From positions 1,798,001-1,862,000 of the forward strand of contig JAGYVD010000007.1 of assembly GCA_021209875.1 (NCBI GenBank): a DNA stretch of 64,000 nt, written 5' to 3'. This DNA comes from Rosellinia necatrix. Lineage: Eukaryota > Ascomycota > Sordariomycetes > Xylariales > Xylariaceae. Made by a program: the position numbers and the translations under genes. The notes under the pieces were generated by a model, which did no database searches, was not told where the DNA came from, and saw only the letters and a program-made list of their open reading frames with translations. Below, piece after piece: positions 11,169 to 22,564 of this stretch (positions are counted from its first letter, which is position 1; every line of letters begins with the position of its first letter).

Positions 11169-13108
11169 ATGGCACCAGCCGAACCGAAGCCGTCAGAAAA
11201 CGCATCATCACTAGGTGAGCTCAACGCCCCGTGTCGTCGTCTTGTCCCCTTTGTCGCCGCCAATCCGTTCGCATGTATGTGTTGATGTTGTTGCCGCCGC
11301 CGCCGCTGTTTGTTGTCGTCTCGTCGTCTTGTCGTTATATCGTTGTTATTGTTATTGATTGTTGTCACTGCTCTGTTGCTGTTAATTGTAATCGCGAACA
11401 TGTGCCATCTGTCAGTCTGTTGTTGCGCTGTGGCTCCCAGAATTGCCCCCGGAATTGTTCACCCCCTGCGTCTATCTCCATTGGCTTGGCTGTTGTCGCT
11501 GTTGTCGCTGCCACTACTCCCATTGACCCATTGATCCATTGATCCATTGTGGCCCGTTACTGACATGTGTCGTCGCACCGCTCAGACACCAACGGCGACA
11601 AGAAAATTCCCGAGGTCAAGAACGAGAACAACACGAACAACGAGCCTGGGAGACCACTCGCACCGCCGCCCAAGCCTGGTGAAGGGGGTGACTATTTCTC
11701 TAGCCAGTTGAGCCTCGAGCCGAATCCCTTTGAACAGTCCTTCGGTACCGGTGGTGGCACGGTAGAGACGCCTGGCGGAACTAAATTGCCCAGCCTGGCT
11801 GCCTTGACATCACCGTCCTCGCTGTTGCCGGGGAACGGGACCACACCATTCAACTGGGGAGGTGGGTCTCTTAGGACAGGACCGCTCAGCCCAGCGATGC
11901 TCTCCGGTCCGACCGATTACTTTGGTGATACTTCTCATACCTTGCGTAGTGGATTTACACCAAATGAGAGCTCACTGCGGACGGGTTTGACACCTGGCGG
12001 CAGTGGATCTATGTTCCCGGCCCCGAGTCCAAACACGCAGGCCATATACGCGCAGATTAACAACGGCGGCGCAACGCCGAGCACGATAGACTTTCATAGG
12101 ACGGCGCTGAGCGCCGCGGCGGCCAAGGCAGGCCGTGAGAAACCCCCCAATCCACCTGCCGTCACGTCCCAACCACAGGAAGTCAACGGTACGCCCGCCA
12201 AGAGTGAGACAAAACCTCCATCGGGCGCCTTTGATCCACACGACAACGACGCCGCGAATGGTCTATTCATGTTGGCCCAAGGCGCCCAGGGGAGAAACGG
12301 GGCTCCACAAACACAGTATCCCGTCGGTGGCAGCCAACCAGTACATGCGCATCCGGCGCCAGCGCCCACAACTCAGGCAAATACTTCTCCCCAGATGAAC
12401 GGTAAAGGCACACACCAGCAGCCGAGCGGTCGCGGCGTCAGCGAGGCCATTAGCAATGTTTCAGAGGAAAGCGAGCCAGCTAAGCCTAACACAAGGGCAA
12501 AGGGAAAGCGTGGGACGGCGACTACTAACGGGCGCCGAAAAGCTGACGACACGCCTGCAAAGCCACCAGCCAATAAAAAGGCAAAAACAGCTCCGTCTAT
12601 GCATAGTCAAGACGAGGCTACGTCGGACGAAGAGGATGACGATTCCAAACTTGGCCATGATGGCCAAGGCAAAACCAAGATGACAGATGAAGAGAAGCGT
12701 AAGAACTTCCTCGAACGGAACAGGTATGTCGCCGCCCAACCCTAGGGTTATTGAGGTAACTCTTTGTTCTTCAACTAACACGCCGATAATAGGGTCGCCG
12801 CATTGAAGTGCCGACAGCGCAAGAAGCAGTGGCTTGCAAATTTGCAAAGTAAGGTGGAGATGTTTAGCCAGGAGAACGATTCCCTTACAACCCAGATCCT
12901 GCAACTAAGGGAGGAGGTCGTCAATTTAAAGACACTCCTCCTCGCCCACAAAGACTGCCCAGTTACGCAGCAACAAGGGCTCCATGGGGCGTATATGCAA
13001 CAAACCATGGAGTCGTATGACCCTCAAGCCAATCCCTATGGCATGGGTGCTGGCATGCCTAACCAACCAGTGATGGCAGGACAGGGAGTCCAGCGACGCT
13101 TCTCATAG
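11169..13108 (+). CDS. atf1: Atf1/AtfA-type bZIP transcription factor
   Basis: Three exons: 11169-11214, 11586-12723 and 12793-13108. The introns are 371 bp (GTGAGC...CTCAG) and 69 bp (GTATGT...ATAG), giving 499 residues. The stress-activated factor family has N-terminal osmotic-stress and recombination domains and a C-terminal bZIP. Here a segment FSSQLSLEPNPFEQSF near residue 50 matches the Aft1 osmotic-stress box, and GPLSPAMLSGPTDYF near 120 matches the HRA box. The bZIP starts near residue 384 with ERNRVAALKCRQRKK (N-x7-R) followed by a leucine zipper to about 440. The second intron splits the Arg codon inside the basic region. The acidic, Lys-rich stretch before the bZIP is a likely nuclear localisation region. 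In related fungi this protein is phosphorylated by the HOG/Sty1 MAP kinase and drives oxidative, osmotic and spore stress programmes; that role is inferred by family. The first exon encodes only 15 codons, so the start depends on that 371-bp intron. Confidence 0.93.
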
Positions 13109-14566
13109 GACGAGGCGTCGATGTCTTGTGACGCCTCTAGCGCTGCTGGACAATCCTCACTTCACTAGACTTACGGGATCCCGGGGCACATGTATGGGAA
13201 AAGGACCTCAAAATTTCGGGTTTGGACAAGGGGTGGAGGATCTTGCCGAGGGACGCCATGGACCCCACATCTGGGACGTGGTGATTGATGACGGTTAAAT
13301 CTTCTCGCGACATCGTTGAGTGACGATGAGGCTGAATCGGCTTCAATTCGTCATTATTTGCGCTTGTCACTGTATCAACATCTTACTCATGAGAACGATA
13401 GGGCGTTTCGGCTATGGCTGGACATGGCACCTTCAGCCATTAATACAAGGAGCATCGGTATCAGGGGCAGAGGACGTTTTATGTCTCGTTGTACGTAGGC
13501 GACGGACGGATATACACATAAAAGTGGCGTTGAGGAATGGGATATCTTGCGCTTCGTTGCTTTACTCGACTGGGCGTTCAGGGGGATATGGAAGAACTTG
13601 CTGCTTGCTGAGCCAGCTTGTTCTTCATGAGCGAATCCGGTCACCAAATCGGAACGTTTATACCTAGGCTAGCAGTATATGATCACTGGCCACCGAACCG
13701 TGTTCGAATTACATGTCGGATAACATATCTGCCTCTTTCTCTTTCTCTGCTAAATATGAGTGTCATTTTGGCCCACGTGCTGTTGTTGCGAGAAACGGAA
13801 CTCAAATACAAAAATAAATGCCTACCTCTGCCGTTAACTGCCAGGTAAGCACCGAGCTGCGCAACAGTGCCAAGCTATGTACATATATAGGACGGTACCT
13901 GAGATTGATTGATATTGTTTATGCCGCATGCTGTGCTAGGTATACTGTTGATTCCATGGGTCCAGCATCGCCTTGAGAGGGCTCTACTAGTGGTGTAATC
14001 CCATTCACCAATCTCTCTCTGTCTCAATCCACTCATGCAACAGCAGCATGTCAAGAAGCCTCTTGCCCAGTAATTGTTGACAGCAGCAACGCGCAAGCTC
14101 CATTCCCGTCATTGGGCAGCCAGACTACACACGAATGCATTGGTAACTACGTAGTATGCTTGGCTGCGGTTGGCGATCACAGTGTAAATGAACGAAGTCG
14201 GTAGGAAGACGCTGAGGCTAGTATTGGCCAAAACATGATCTAGGTTTCGACTCGTCATAACTACTAGTGATGCTTTATGCGTCCGTCGATCATCTAGTCG
14301 GCAAGGGACACTCTAAGCGCGCCGCCGGGCATGCCAACAATCCAGTAGGCTCTCTGGAAGCTCTTGAACATAAGCTGGGCGTCTAATCTAGATAGTAGCT
14401 AAAACAGGTACCATGCCGACTCTTCCGGTCTAGTCGACGATACACAATGGATCAACACAGCAGCTCGGACCTCAGGCCCAAGTCAGAGAACGATATCACC
14501 AGTTTCTGTGACGCCTAAAAAAAAACCCTGAAGGCGTTTCCTTGGCCTCTCAACTTCATTGTCCCA
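13109..14566. other. Intergenic region, no gene supported
   Basis: It begins with the likely atf1 3' UTR. Short overlapping frames at 13316-13667 lack family resemblance. Nothing else is supported. Confidence 0.5.
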
Positions 14567-15304
14567 TTACTGCTTTGCGTACCAAATAATGGGAAGCAAG
14601 GTATTTTGGGTTATAGCTGTAGCAAGTCTGTTCCGTCTGCTGCTAGCAGTTTGTATTGCCAAGGAATCACTAACAATATTAGGGACATTATGTGCCAGTA
14701 GATCGTGGGATTCATGAAGTGTTTCTAACACAGTCGAAGCGTCCAACCGCGCAGTCATTGCCCCAAGGAGATCCATGCTGTACAAGCCATCGATGACGGT
14801 AGGGACTGCTTTCTCTGAGAGAAGACTTAATAACCAACGCCAGTGGTGATGACATGGATACGTAGTGCTCTTCGGTGTCCACCTGATTTCCATATACAAG
14901 ATGATAAATACATGACGGGGAGTTCAAGTTGCCCCTCCAAAGCGTCGGCGTACTTTCATAATTCAACCTCATAATGGAATACCTCCCGAAGCACATAATT
15001 TTCGCTCGTCTGCTGATGGAATCTCGGCTACAGCTTCACTGGAAGGAGTAGTGCCCATATATCCAAATTCCGCGTGACGAGACGCCGCTCGACGTTATAC
15101 CGATCGTTCAGCTCTGGAATTGGGCTGATAGCTGGGCATGCATTGATGTTCATTCTTGGCAGTCGATAACGATCTCACTCTTAGTAGTCTAGGAGAGATT
15201 GTTGTCTAAAATGATTCCATTCCCTAAGCCAAGGTCGGTATAGAGCGTAAAAATACGTTAGTGAGCATGTCGCTGGTGAGATGTTTGGGTTTAGAGATGT
15301 CGAC
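14567..15304 (-). other. Unresolved, possibly decayed coding DNA
   Basis: Two overlapping minus frames (14899-14567 and 14996-14712) have stretches with protein-like character, such as TVIDGLYSMDLLGAMTARLD, but no continuous model can be built. It lies where the region downstream of a ketosynthase would fall if the adjacent PKS relic once continued. I could not match it to an acyltransferase, dehydratase or carrier domain. Confidence 0.3.
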
Positions 15305-15949
15305 TGTTGTAGGCAGAGGCCGCCCCCGCTGTGTCCAACATTAGGTTTTATACCACTGACTACAGTTGGGGTCCTCGTCTTGCGATAAAAAACACGACAA
15401 ATGGCTTCAAGTTCGATAGGATCCTTGATTTGGGTGTCGGTTTCATGAGCCTATGCCGTGTCATGTTGGAAAGTCGGATCCAGCGTACCCTATTCCTGAT
15501 TACTAATGATCGGCTTCTCAGCTCTATGCAGTCGGCCACGTCTGGGTCTGATACCAACCCATTGACTGCAGTACCTTGAATTCCATTGCGAATGGGATCG
15601 CTGTCTTACACGGTACCACTCAGCTTCCTGGGGTATAGCGCCGAAGTGCCATCTACCCAACTATACCCGTTAGCTGGCTCATTGGATGCGTGACAGGTTG
15701 AATTTGGAGATAGTATCTCCAGTTTTGCAGCAGTAACTGTTACTCTGGTCTTTGGATCAAGTTTGACGGATTGTACCTCGTTTTGGACATCTCATAGTGT
15801 CCAGATTTGTTCGGGATCAAGAGATGCCAAAGGTCCGATGGTGAAGGGCCTTGGCCGGCAAGCGGCAGCCTATAGGCCCCATCAACGTACCCTTCGGTTG
15901 ACATAAGGAGCTCATGATATCCATGTTCGTACGATATCAACGACTTCAT
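15305..15949 (-). pseudogene. Polyketide synthase ketosynthase relic
   Basis: Reading down the minus strand, fragments of one beta-ketoacyl synthase domain occur in the right order but in different frames. First (about 15890-15770) comes the N-terminal segment with AYRLP, SPSDLWHLL and an SKTRYN equivalent of the usual R-F/Y-N motif. Next (about 15735-15570) comes LSPNSTCH, ANGYSWVDGTSALY and DPIRNGIQGTAVNG, interrupted by a TAA stop. Finally (about 15460-15320) comes AHETDT where active domains have AHGTGT, then DPIELEAIC and IKPNVGHS. Between the first two pieces roughly half the domain is missing, including the catalytic Cys region. Stops, frame shifts and Gly-to-Glu/Asp changes show it is not functional. 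In life the family makes polyketides by decarboxylative condensation. Confidence is high that this is a KS relic and low about which PKS type it came from. Confidence 0.85.
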
Positions 15950-17571
15950 TGCTGTGAAAGGTTAGCTATAATCAACAAGTTCATATCCCCCTCACTCGCG
16001 GTACCTAGCAAGATCTTACGACCGACTTGTCAAGTTTTCTCTTAAGCAGCTGGCACACTAACCCTTATGGAGCTGTTGCCTCATCATAAATACAAGTGAA
16101 AAGAGCTCTGCTAGGAAAGTATGTGAGGAAACTCTTATCGCAACAGCCCACTGCCGCCCGTGTTGAATTTTTCTCACGCTGCTCACAGTAAGCTTCTTGG
16201 GCAATATAGCACACATACGTAGTACCCTGCACTTGTCAGTGTAGATCGTGTAGCACTTGCCAACGGTCACAGCCTACTCGCACCAAAGCTTGTATAGGTT
16301 ACAGCCTGATACCACACCAAGAACTCCTGAGTGAGAACACGATATACAATCATACTGTTTGGCGTCGGAACGTTTCTGTGTGCCGTTAAAGGAAATCTTC
16401 CGTTTTCTAGGCCACATATTTGACATATAGTGCTTCGATGACACTCTTGCCATTCACAATGAGCCGTTTGAAAGTGACAGTGATGTGCCATCACGTACCA
16501 TCGATGTGTGTCCGTTCACATAAATTTGAGGCCGGAGATGGCAGAGTTAGAAAGGTGAAGCTATATATATAGGGTAGCAAGTACCCTGATCTGGCGCATC
16601 GAGTTGGCCAGCATTGAACCTCTTGTGCACACGCACTTTTCCCATGCTGGCAGTAAAGTTAGGAAGAGGAAGATGACTTGTATGTATGCGCTGTAAGTCG
16701 TAAGTCACGTGATCTCTACTCGCTAAACACTTTCATGGAGCGGATGATCGAAACTTGGGCCAGCATAACTTGATCAAACAGAGGCATCACGCACATAGGC
16801 CAGAAATGAGTGGCTAGCGTGAGGCATGAGGCATGGCGCTGATGAGCGGATTGGGATGGTTGGTTCTGGTAAGAGGGAATCTCTTTGGCGAACGGGATGC
16901 GAACGGGATGCGAACGGGATGGGGCTTAGGTAGCTACTCTTACGGCAGCAGACGACAGGAACAAGGATTGCTATGATGAAGTTTGCCCAGGTAAAGATAC
17001 CGACTGGGAGAGAGGTACACTAGGTTAAAACCTAACCGAACCGTTTTGAGAACAAGTGTGAAAACGCTAAGCCCGATTTGCCGTGTTTTATAGAACCGTC
17101 ATTAGTGGGGAATGTTGTATGTAACTATGAAGTGCTGGCCCCACCTAGGCTATGGAACTACCTACTGGCTATGGAACTGGCTATGGAACTGGCCAGCTGG
17201 TCTGTGCGCCCGACACGCATGTAAACATCGTTTTCGCGCCTCACCACCAAGCCAAGCCCCCCCATCTGTATGACGAACAACCAACCGATAACACCAGCGA
17301 CCGTCCCGCCAGCACAGCGCGATTTAGAATCCCGCCACCCGCCCTTCCAGTGAACAGAGGACTTATCCGCCCCAATTGAATATCGATATCGCCCCGTGCC
17401 GTGCCGCGCCGCGCCGTGCTCCCTCCGTCTCCTATCGATTTGATTTGGTTTGGTTGCATGCCAACCGCCAACCCGCCAACTGCCACTCGCGCGAGCTCCT
17501 CTCACGTCGTCGCCAACACCGCCTCCGACCCCTTCGATGCCGACTCCTGTACCGACTCACATTCCGCGTCC
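15950..17571. other. Intergenic region upstream of dsn1
   Basis: Minus-strand frames at 16058-16494 have no recognisable family and may be more decayed DNA next to the PKS relic. The right part should hold the dsn1 promoter. GGCTATGGAACT is partly repeated at 17150-17190. Confidence 0.45.
16890..16922. repeat. 11-bp tandem repeat, three copies
   Basis: GAACGGGATGC is repeated three times; the last copy differs at the final base. Confidence 0.9.
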
Positions 17572-19333
17572 ATGACTACCCTTGTGCAGACACGCCAGCC
17601 GTTGCAGATCCTTAGCATGAGCAATCAGCCCAAACGCAGGAGGAGCGAGCGTATTGCCTGTAGGTCATGTCTGCCCGGCCGCCAGGGCCCCCCCGGCGTG
17701 CGGCCGACGTGGAATAGCCGGATCGCAGAAGCTGACCAGAGCCTGGGATGTGTAGCATACGACGAGCAGGATGGAGACTTTCACTTTACGCGGGGATCCA
17801 AACGGGTGAAGACGGCGCAACCCGAGCCCATACCGGAGGACGAACTCGCACCCGCGCCAAAACCCGTTCAGAAGCCCGCGGCCAGGAGGGGAAGGCCTGC
17901 GAAGAAGAAGGAGGAGCGCGAAGAGCCTCCGGAGCCATCACCTAAACCGGCACCGAAGCAGCAGGCACCGAAGCAGCAGGCCCCGAAGCAGCAAGCCCCG
18001 AAGCAGCAGGCCCCGAAGCAGGCGCCAACAAGAACATCGAAACGGAGGTCGAGCCAGACCCCTGTACATTCAGATGACATCCCACCACCACCACCACAAA
18101 GAAATACGAGGCACAGGACGACGCGCTCGTCGATAGATAAAGAAGATCCAGTACCGACGAGGGCAACGAATGGCGCATCAAGTAGCCGCCAGGCCGAAGA
18201 AAATGGTGTGGACGAGACTCAGTCTACCCCAATGGATACCGACAAAGTACAGCGAACACAGGATTTTTCGGAGGCTAAGAAGATTGCCCTGCCGTTCAGC
18301 GATACTCCAGTAATAAATCGTAACAAGGAAATGCGGAAAAAGACAGGAAATAGGAGGAGCAGTGTGGGCATGCGTGGGCGAAGGGCAAGCTCCTTGATTA
18401 ATAGTGGCCACAGCGCGATACCACACCGGGAGGTAGACGCATCTGAGTTCTACAAACATATCGAGGCGGACGGATTAACAGAGCCTCGTCGGATGAAGCA
18501 GCTTCTGACATGGTGCGGGGAGAGATCACTGGCGGAAAAGCCGCCCCTTGGCTCACTGAATTCTAATGCGATTCTGGGAGGTACGTAAATTTAATGTTCA
18601 GCGTCCGGCGACTCAACAACAACAAACGGGGCTTGGAAGCTAACCGCATTATCTACAGCTCGAGCGATTCAGGATCAGTTGCTGAAGGATTTCTCGTCAC
18701 GGTCAGAATTCTCAGATTGGTTTGCCCGCGAAGAAGCTCCAGAGCTACCTAGACCACCAGCGATTGTCAAGCCAAACCCACGAAATATTGAACATGACGA
18801 GCATATTGTTGTATTGGAAGAGAGGATAAAAAGGTGCCACCGACTACACTCACTCTGCTGCTTGCTTTGCTGACCCTTTCATTAGATTAAAGGCTGAAAA
18901 GAAAAAGTGGCAATCACTCAAACAGCAAGCGCCTGAAATGCCGCCACTCTTTGATTCCCCCGAGCCCCAGGCCGGCCAAAGTCATCCGGACACTGCATTA
19001 CTAGACCCCGATGAAGCGCAGATGCTGGCTTCCCTCTCGATTCGTTCACCAGCTACAACGGTTAAGGCATTAATACCGGCGACTCAAGGCCGGCTACAAG
19101 AATTGCAGAATTCTCTCGAGCTCAAGATCGATCGCCTGGAAGACAGCGTACATAAAATCGAACAGCGTATGATAGCAGCCAGCCGGCAAGCAGACAAGGT
19201 GCTCAGCCTTACTGCGGGTAGGTTAAAAGAGCGCGAGGAAAGGGAAAAGATGCGCGCGGGCACCAAGGACATGCCCATTATGGAAGTCCTTCGGGGTCTG
19301 AGCAAGATATTACCTGAAGGTAGCGGCGGATGA
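17572..19333 (+). CDS. dsn1: Kinetochore MIND-complex subunit Dsn1/Mis13
   Basis: Proposed exons are 17572-17659, 17756-18580, 18659-18833 and 18886-19333, giving 511 residues. Intron 1 (96 bp) has no stop and keeps frame, so it can be missed. It has donor GTAGGT, a CTGAC branch site and acceptor TGTAG, and removing it gives RRRSERIAS followed by [16 protein letters not shown], the usual fungal N-terminus. Residues 30-230 are disordered, with four APKQQ repeats. The Mis12-Mtw1/Dsn1 domain starts near 255 ([26 protein letters not shown]) and runs to the end, with a coiled coil at about 429-485. In the family this protein joins the four-subunit Mis12/MIND complex that links centromeric chromatin to Ndc80. 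I chose the ATG at 17572; the next ATG at 17617 is possible. The longer in-frame extension back to 17401 lacks family support. Confidence 0.9.
17951..18025 (+). repeat. 15-bp coding repeat in dsn1
   Basis: The unit CCGAAGCAGCAGGCM recurs about five times and encodes the APKQQ repeat. Copies differ only at a few third-codon positions, pointing to recent slippage. Confidence 0.9.
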
Positions 19334-20365
19334 GGTGAGAGGAGAAGGAATTACTACAAGAGAGAGTAGCGAGAACAACTGTATATATGCAGCATTCATC
19401 TTTGTCACGGCGCAAGAGGGGATTAGCATGGGGACAATTCCGGAAGATACCACATTTGCGTTCGACTCAAATCGATGTCATAAGAGGAAAGGCATGGGGC
19501 GGATTACTGCAAGAAATGGAGACACAAGAGACACTCAGTTGAACTGACCGATGGCTTCATATTCTTCGTGGCGCTGGGGAGGCATCATGGCAAAACGAGA
19601 TCACGACTTGGGGGACACGACGTAGTCAAGGACTTCGGTTCGTTCGAAATTGTTAAAAGGATGAGCCAGGCGTTCTTTGGAGGGGCAATTAGCAATGGCA
19701 ACCCCGACAACGGCTGCGATACTTCGCTTTGCTTAGCCCCCTTCCCCCACCCCTTTTTTTTTTTTCCCCCTCCGGAATCCCGAATAATCGCTTTTGGCAG
19801 GGAATTCAGGAGACGAGGGCATGTGTTGTCCCTCGTACCCGTCTCCTATGTGACTGTGGCAGACAATACTAGCTTTTGTTAATAGATTACGACGTTATGA
19901 ATTTATATCATGTTCGTTTCCCGGGCTAATAAATGGCCCCTTTTACTTTCGTCATTTTTTTTTTTTTCATGATCTTTGGTCGTCGTTGTCGCCACCATCT
20001 TCTTCCCCCGGCATCCCGGTGAACTATGCATACATACATACATACATATAACACATACATATAACACATACATATAACACATACATATATACTCTTTCTA
20101 ACCGCCGTCGTTTGATTTATACATGCATACTCATCTATCATCTGGGATGCCTTTCCCGTGGGCTTCATGCACATACCCGCATATGGCCTGACCTTGGATA
20201 TTAAAATGAACACAGCGGTGGGACACGCATACCGCAACCTCCTCTCTCGCTTCTATTTTCTTTTATTTCCTTTTTCTTCCTTTGGTAAAAATTGTGATTG
20301 GATCTCTGTGTACGTAAATCGGAAGGTTTTTTTTTTTTTTTCTTTTTTTCAAAATTTAGTTTTGA
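19334..20365. other. Convergent 3' intergenic region
   Basis: This lies between the 3' ends of dsn1 (plus) and sdh5 (minus). It contains long T-runs (19754-19765, 19957-19968, 20328-20341) and a minisatellite. No gene is supported; a frame beginning directly after the dsn1 stop is probably its 3' UTR. Confidence 0.6.
20029..20089. repeat. CATA array plus 13-bp minisatellite
   Basis: A short CATA run is followed by nearly four copies of CATACATATAACA from 20041 onward. Confidence 0.93.
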
Positions 20366-21457
20366 TTATTCGGACTTCAGCGCGGGCATGAAGGCCATGC
20401 CGCCTTTCTCGCCGGCGCGGGCGCGGACGTGGTCCCGGACCGACCCGAGGATGGCGCTGTCACGCCAGCGCGCGGGCACGGGGCGGTAGGCGGGCTTGAA
20501 GGTGCCGACGGTCTGGGCCCACTCGCCCGCGAACGGCGAAGGCGAAGGCGAAGGGGGAGGGCGGGGACGGGGACGATGCCGGGTCCGCCGCGTACGCCTT
20601 CGCGTCGACGTGTTCGCCCGTCAGCGGGTGGCCGCCCGTCGAGGTCGCCGCGGCGGTGGCGGTGGTGGATTCTGCCGTCGCGGTTTCGGTTGAGCTGCCG
20701 TAGGCTGCGGAGTTGGTGTCTTGCGGTGTCGGGGTGGCGGTTTCGTCCGTGGAGGAGGAGGAAGAGGCGGAGGAGGGAGAGGGAGAGGGCTCCTCTTGCG
20801 TGGCCCAGTAGTAGATGTCCCAATCGTTCTCGTCGAGGAATAGATCGTACTCGACCATCTGCTCGCGCGTCATGGTGGGGAGGTACTCGTCCGCGAAGGT
20901 CGAGAGGAGGAGGTCGGTTTCGAGTATGCCGCGCTTACGGGACTGGTCTGTTTTTATAAATATATATTAATGTCATTCGTCAAGCAATGCATGCTCCGAG
21001 GTTAAGCTGTTATCACGCTGCGATGCTGTGACGGTTGCAATTCTAAAACGATGAGGAAGCATCGGCGGGAGGGGTAGGGTATAGCCGTTGATGCTGTAGA
21101 GTCGCATTTTATATGAAGAACCAGTGGAGAGGGAGAGAGAAAAGGGAGGGGGAAAAAAAGAAAAGAAAAAAGAAGTGACGTACAGACGAGTCTCGCACGC
21201 ATCGTCCTCTCGTCCTCGCCTACGCGGCGCAGCGGCTCGATGGTGAACACGGCGCCCTCGAGCTCGCCGACGGCCATCTCGCGCGGCCGCTGCTTGTGCG
21301 GCTCCATGGGCGGCGCATTGCCCACCGTCGCCATGCCGCGGCGGATGCTCACGCCGGGGACTCGTGGGACGCGGGCCTTGGAGGGGGAGGCATACGATGG
21401 GCGGGCGAGCGCATGGCGCGCGGGGCGGAGGAGGGTGCGTGGTAATAGCGATGCCAT
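20366..21457 (-). CDS. sdh5: Succinate dehydrogenase assembly factor Sdh5/SDHAF2
   Basis: Exons on the minus strand are 21457-21184 and 20947-20366, with a 236-bp intron (GTACGT...AACAG, phase 1). Family signature: [20 protein letters not shown] across the splice, then [20 protein letters not shown], then [14 protein letters not shown]. The N-terminus is Arg-rich and acid-poor, as expected for a mitochondrial presequence. The protein attaches FAD to the Sdh1 flavoprotein of complex II in the matrix. After [12 protein letters not shown] there is a Ser/Thr/Ala-rich insertion of about 80 residues that is absent from yeast and human homologs. The conserved tail then resumes with [20 protein letters not shown] and ends KSE. 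The tail is one base out of frame: near 20526-20536 one extra base must be ignored, giving 284 residues. Because the tail is well conserved, this is more likely a sequence error than decay. Confidence 0.9.
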
Positions 21458-22280
21458 GGCCCGTCGGGGTTTTTGGTTGCTCTGCGAGCGAGCGAGCGAG
21501 CGCTGTCGGTAGGTAGATGCCTAGTTGGTTCACTGTGTGTATGTATGTATTGATAATCACCTAAAAGTGAGTTGCCGTGGCGAAGTGGAATGATTGAAGC
21601 ACGAGTTCTGAAGAGCCGGTGACAAAAAAATAAAAATAAAAAATAAAAAAAAAAGAACAAGGAAGAATCCAGTATCAAAGTTGCCTCGTCGTGTTAGTTA
21701 TCTAGGTAGGTTGGGGGATCAATTAGCGTGTTGATTGGATTGGCATGGTTTGGATTGGCATAATTGGCTGTATGTACTTAGTAGGTGTTGGGATGTCGGT
21801 TGGTGACGTAAGTAGTAGGAAAGATGAATGAATGGGTACCGAACCTTTGGCGCCCGTGATTTCCCAATTTTCGAATCTCGACGGGGTGGAGGTTGCCGAG
21901 GAATTCCGCATGCCGAAGCTGTCCGGTTGACCCGGCCGGCATCTGACCAGCCCCGTTTTCTGCCCGTTTTCTGCCCGTTTTGCTCCGAATGATGGATATC
22001 CCGTCAATGTCTTATGTCTTACTTCTTACTTCGTACAACCCTTGCATTTCGATGACCATTGCCTTATCTATCATTCAAGCATGTATTCATATCATGTTCA
22101 TATCGCGTTCGCATCGTGTTTACATCGTGTTCATGTATGTACTTCTTCCGAGGGACCGGGAACCCGAACGAGCTGGGCCGGCATAGTACGAGCCTGAACC
22201 CGGACAAACATATCACGAAACGGCATAAAGGTCAACAAATATCCAAGTAGTTCATTCATACCCATTTTTGGCCCCTTGAA

Positions 22281-22319
<39 letters not shown>

Positions 22320-22564
22320 GCCTCGGGCCGTCATACACACTATGATTACAAGCACGTCACCTTTGCCCTTCATGCATCGGTGTGGTTTTCTACCTCCTCT
22401 CGGCCATGAATCTCGCCCGTCCGGCCCCTACATGAATAGTTTGCTATTTTCCGAGCGCGTGACTTCTGCCTATCGTCCCTGATTCGAATCTCGAATGGTA
22501 CGGTCCGGTATATATTCTGCCGCATCCATGGCCTCCCAACGTTAGAATTGAGTAGGGTATCCAG
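21458..22564. other. Intergenic region, no gene supported
   Basis: It holds the sdh5 promoter on the left and the erv25 3' end on the right. Features are an A-rich stretch at 21625-21657, TAGGTAGG words near 21702, and a CT microsatellite. Confidence 0.55.
22283..22316. repeat. TC dinucleotide microsatellite, 17 units
   Basis: Uninterrupted TC array in the erv25 3' flank. Confidence 0.95.

Noticed and set aside
19335..19547. Open frame directly after the dsn1 stop
   Set aside because: Best explained as 3' UTR; no family resemblance.
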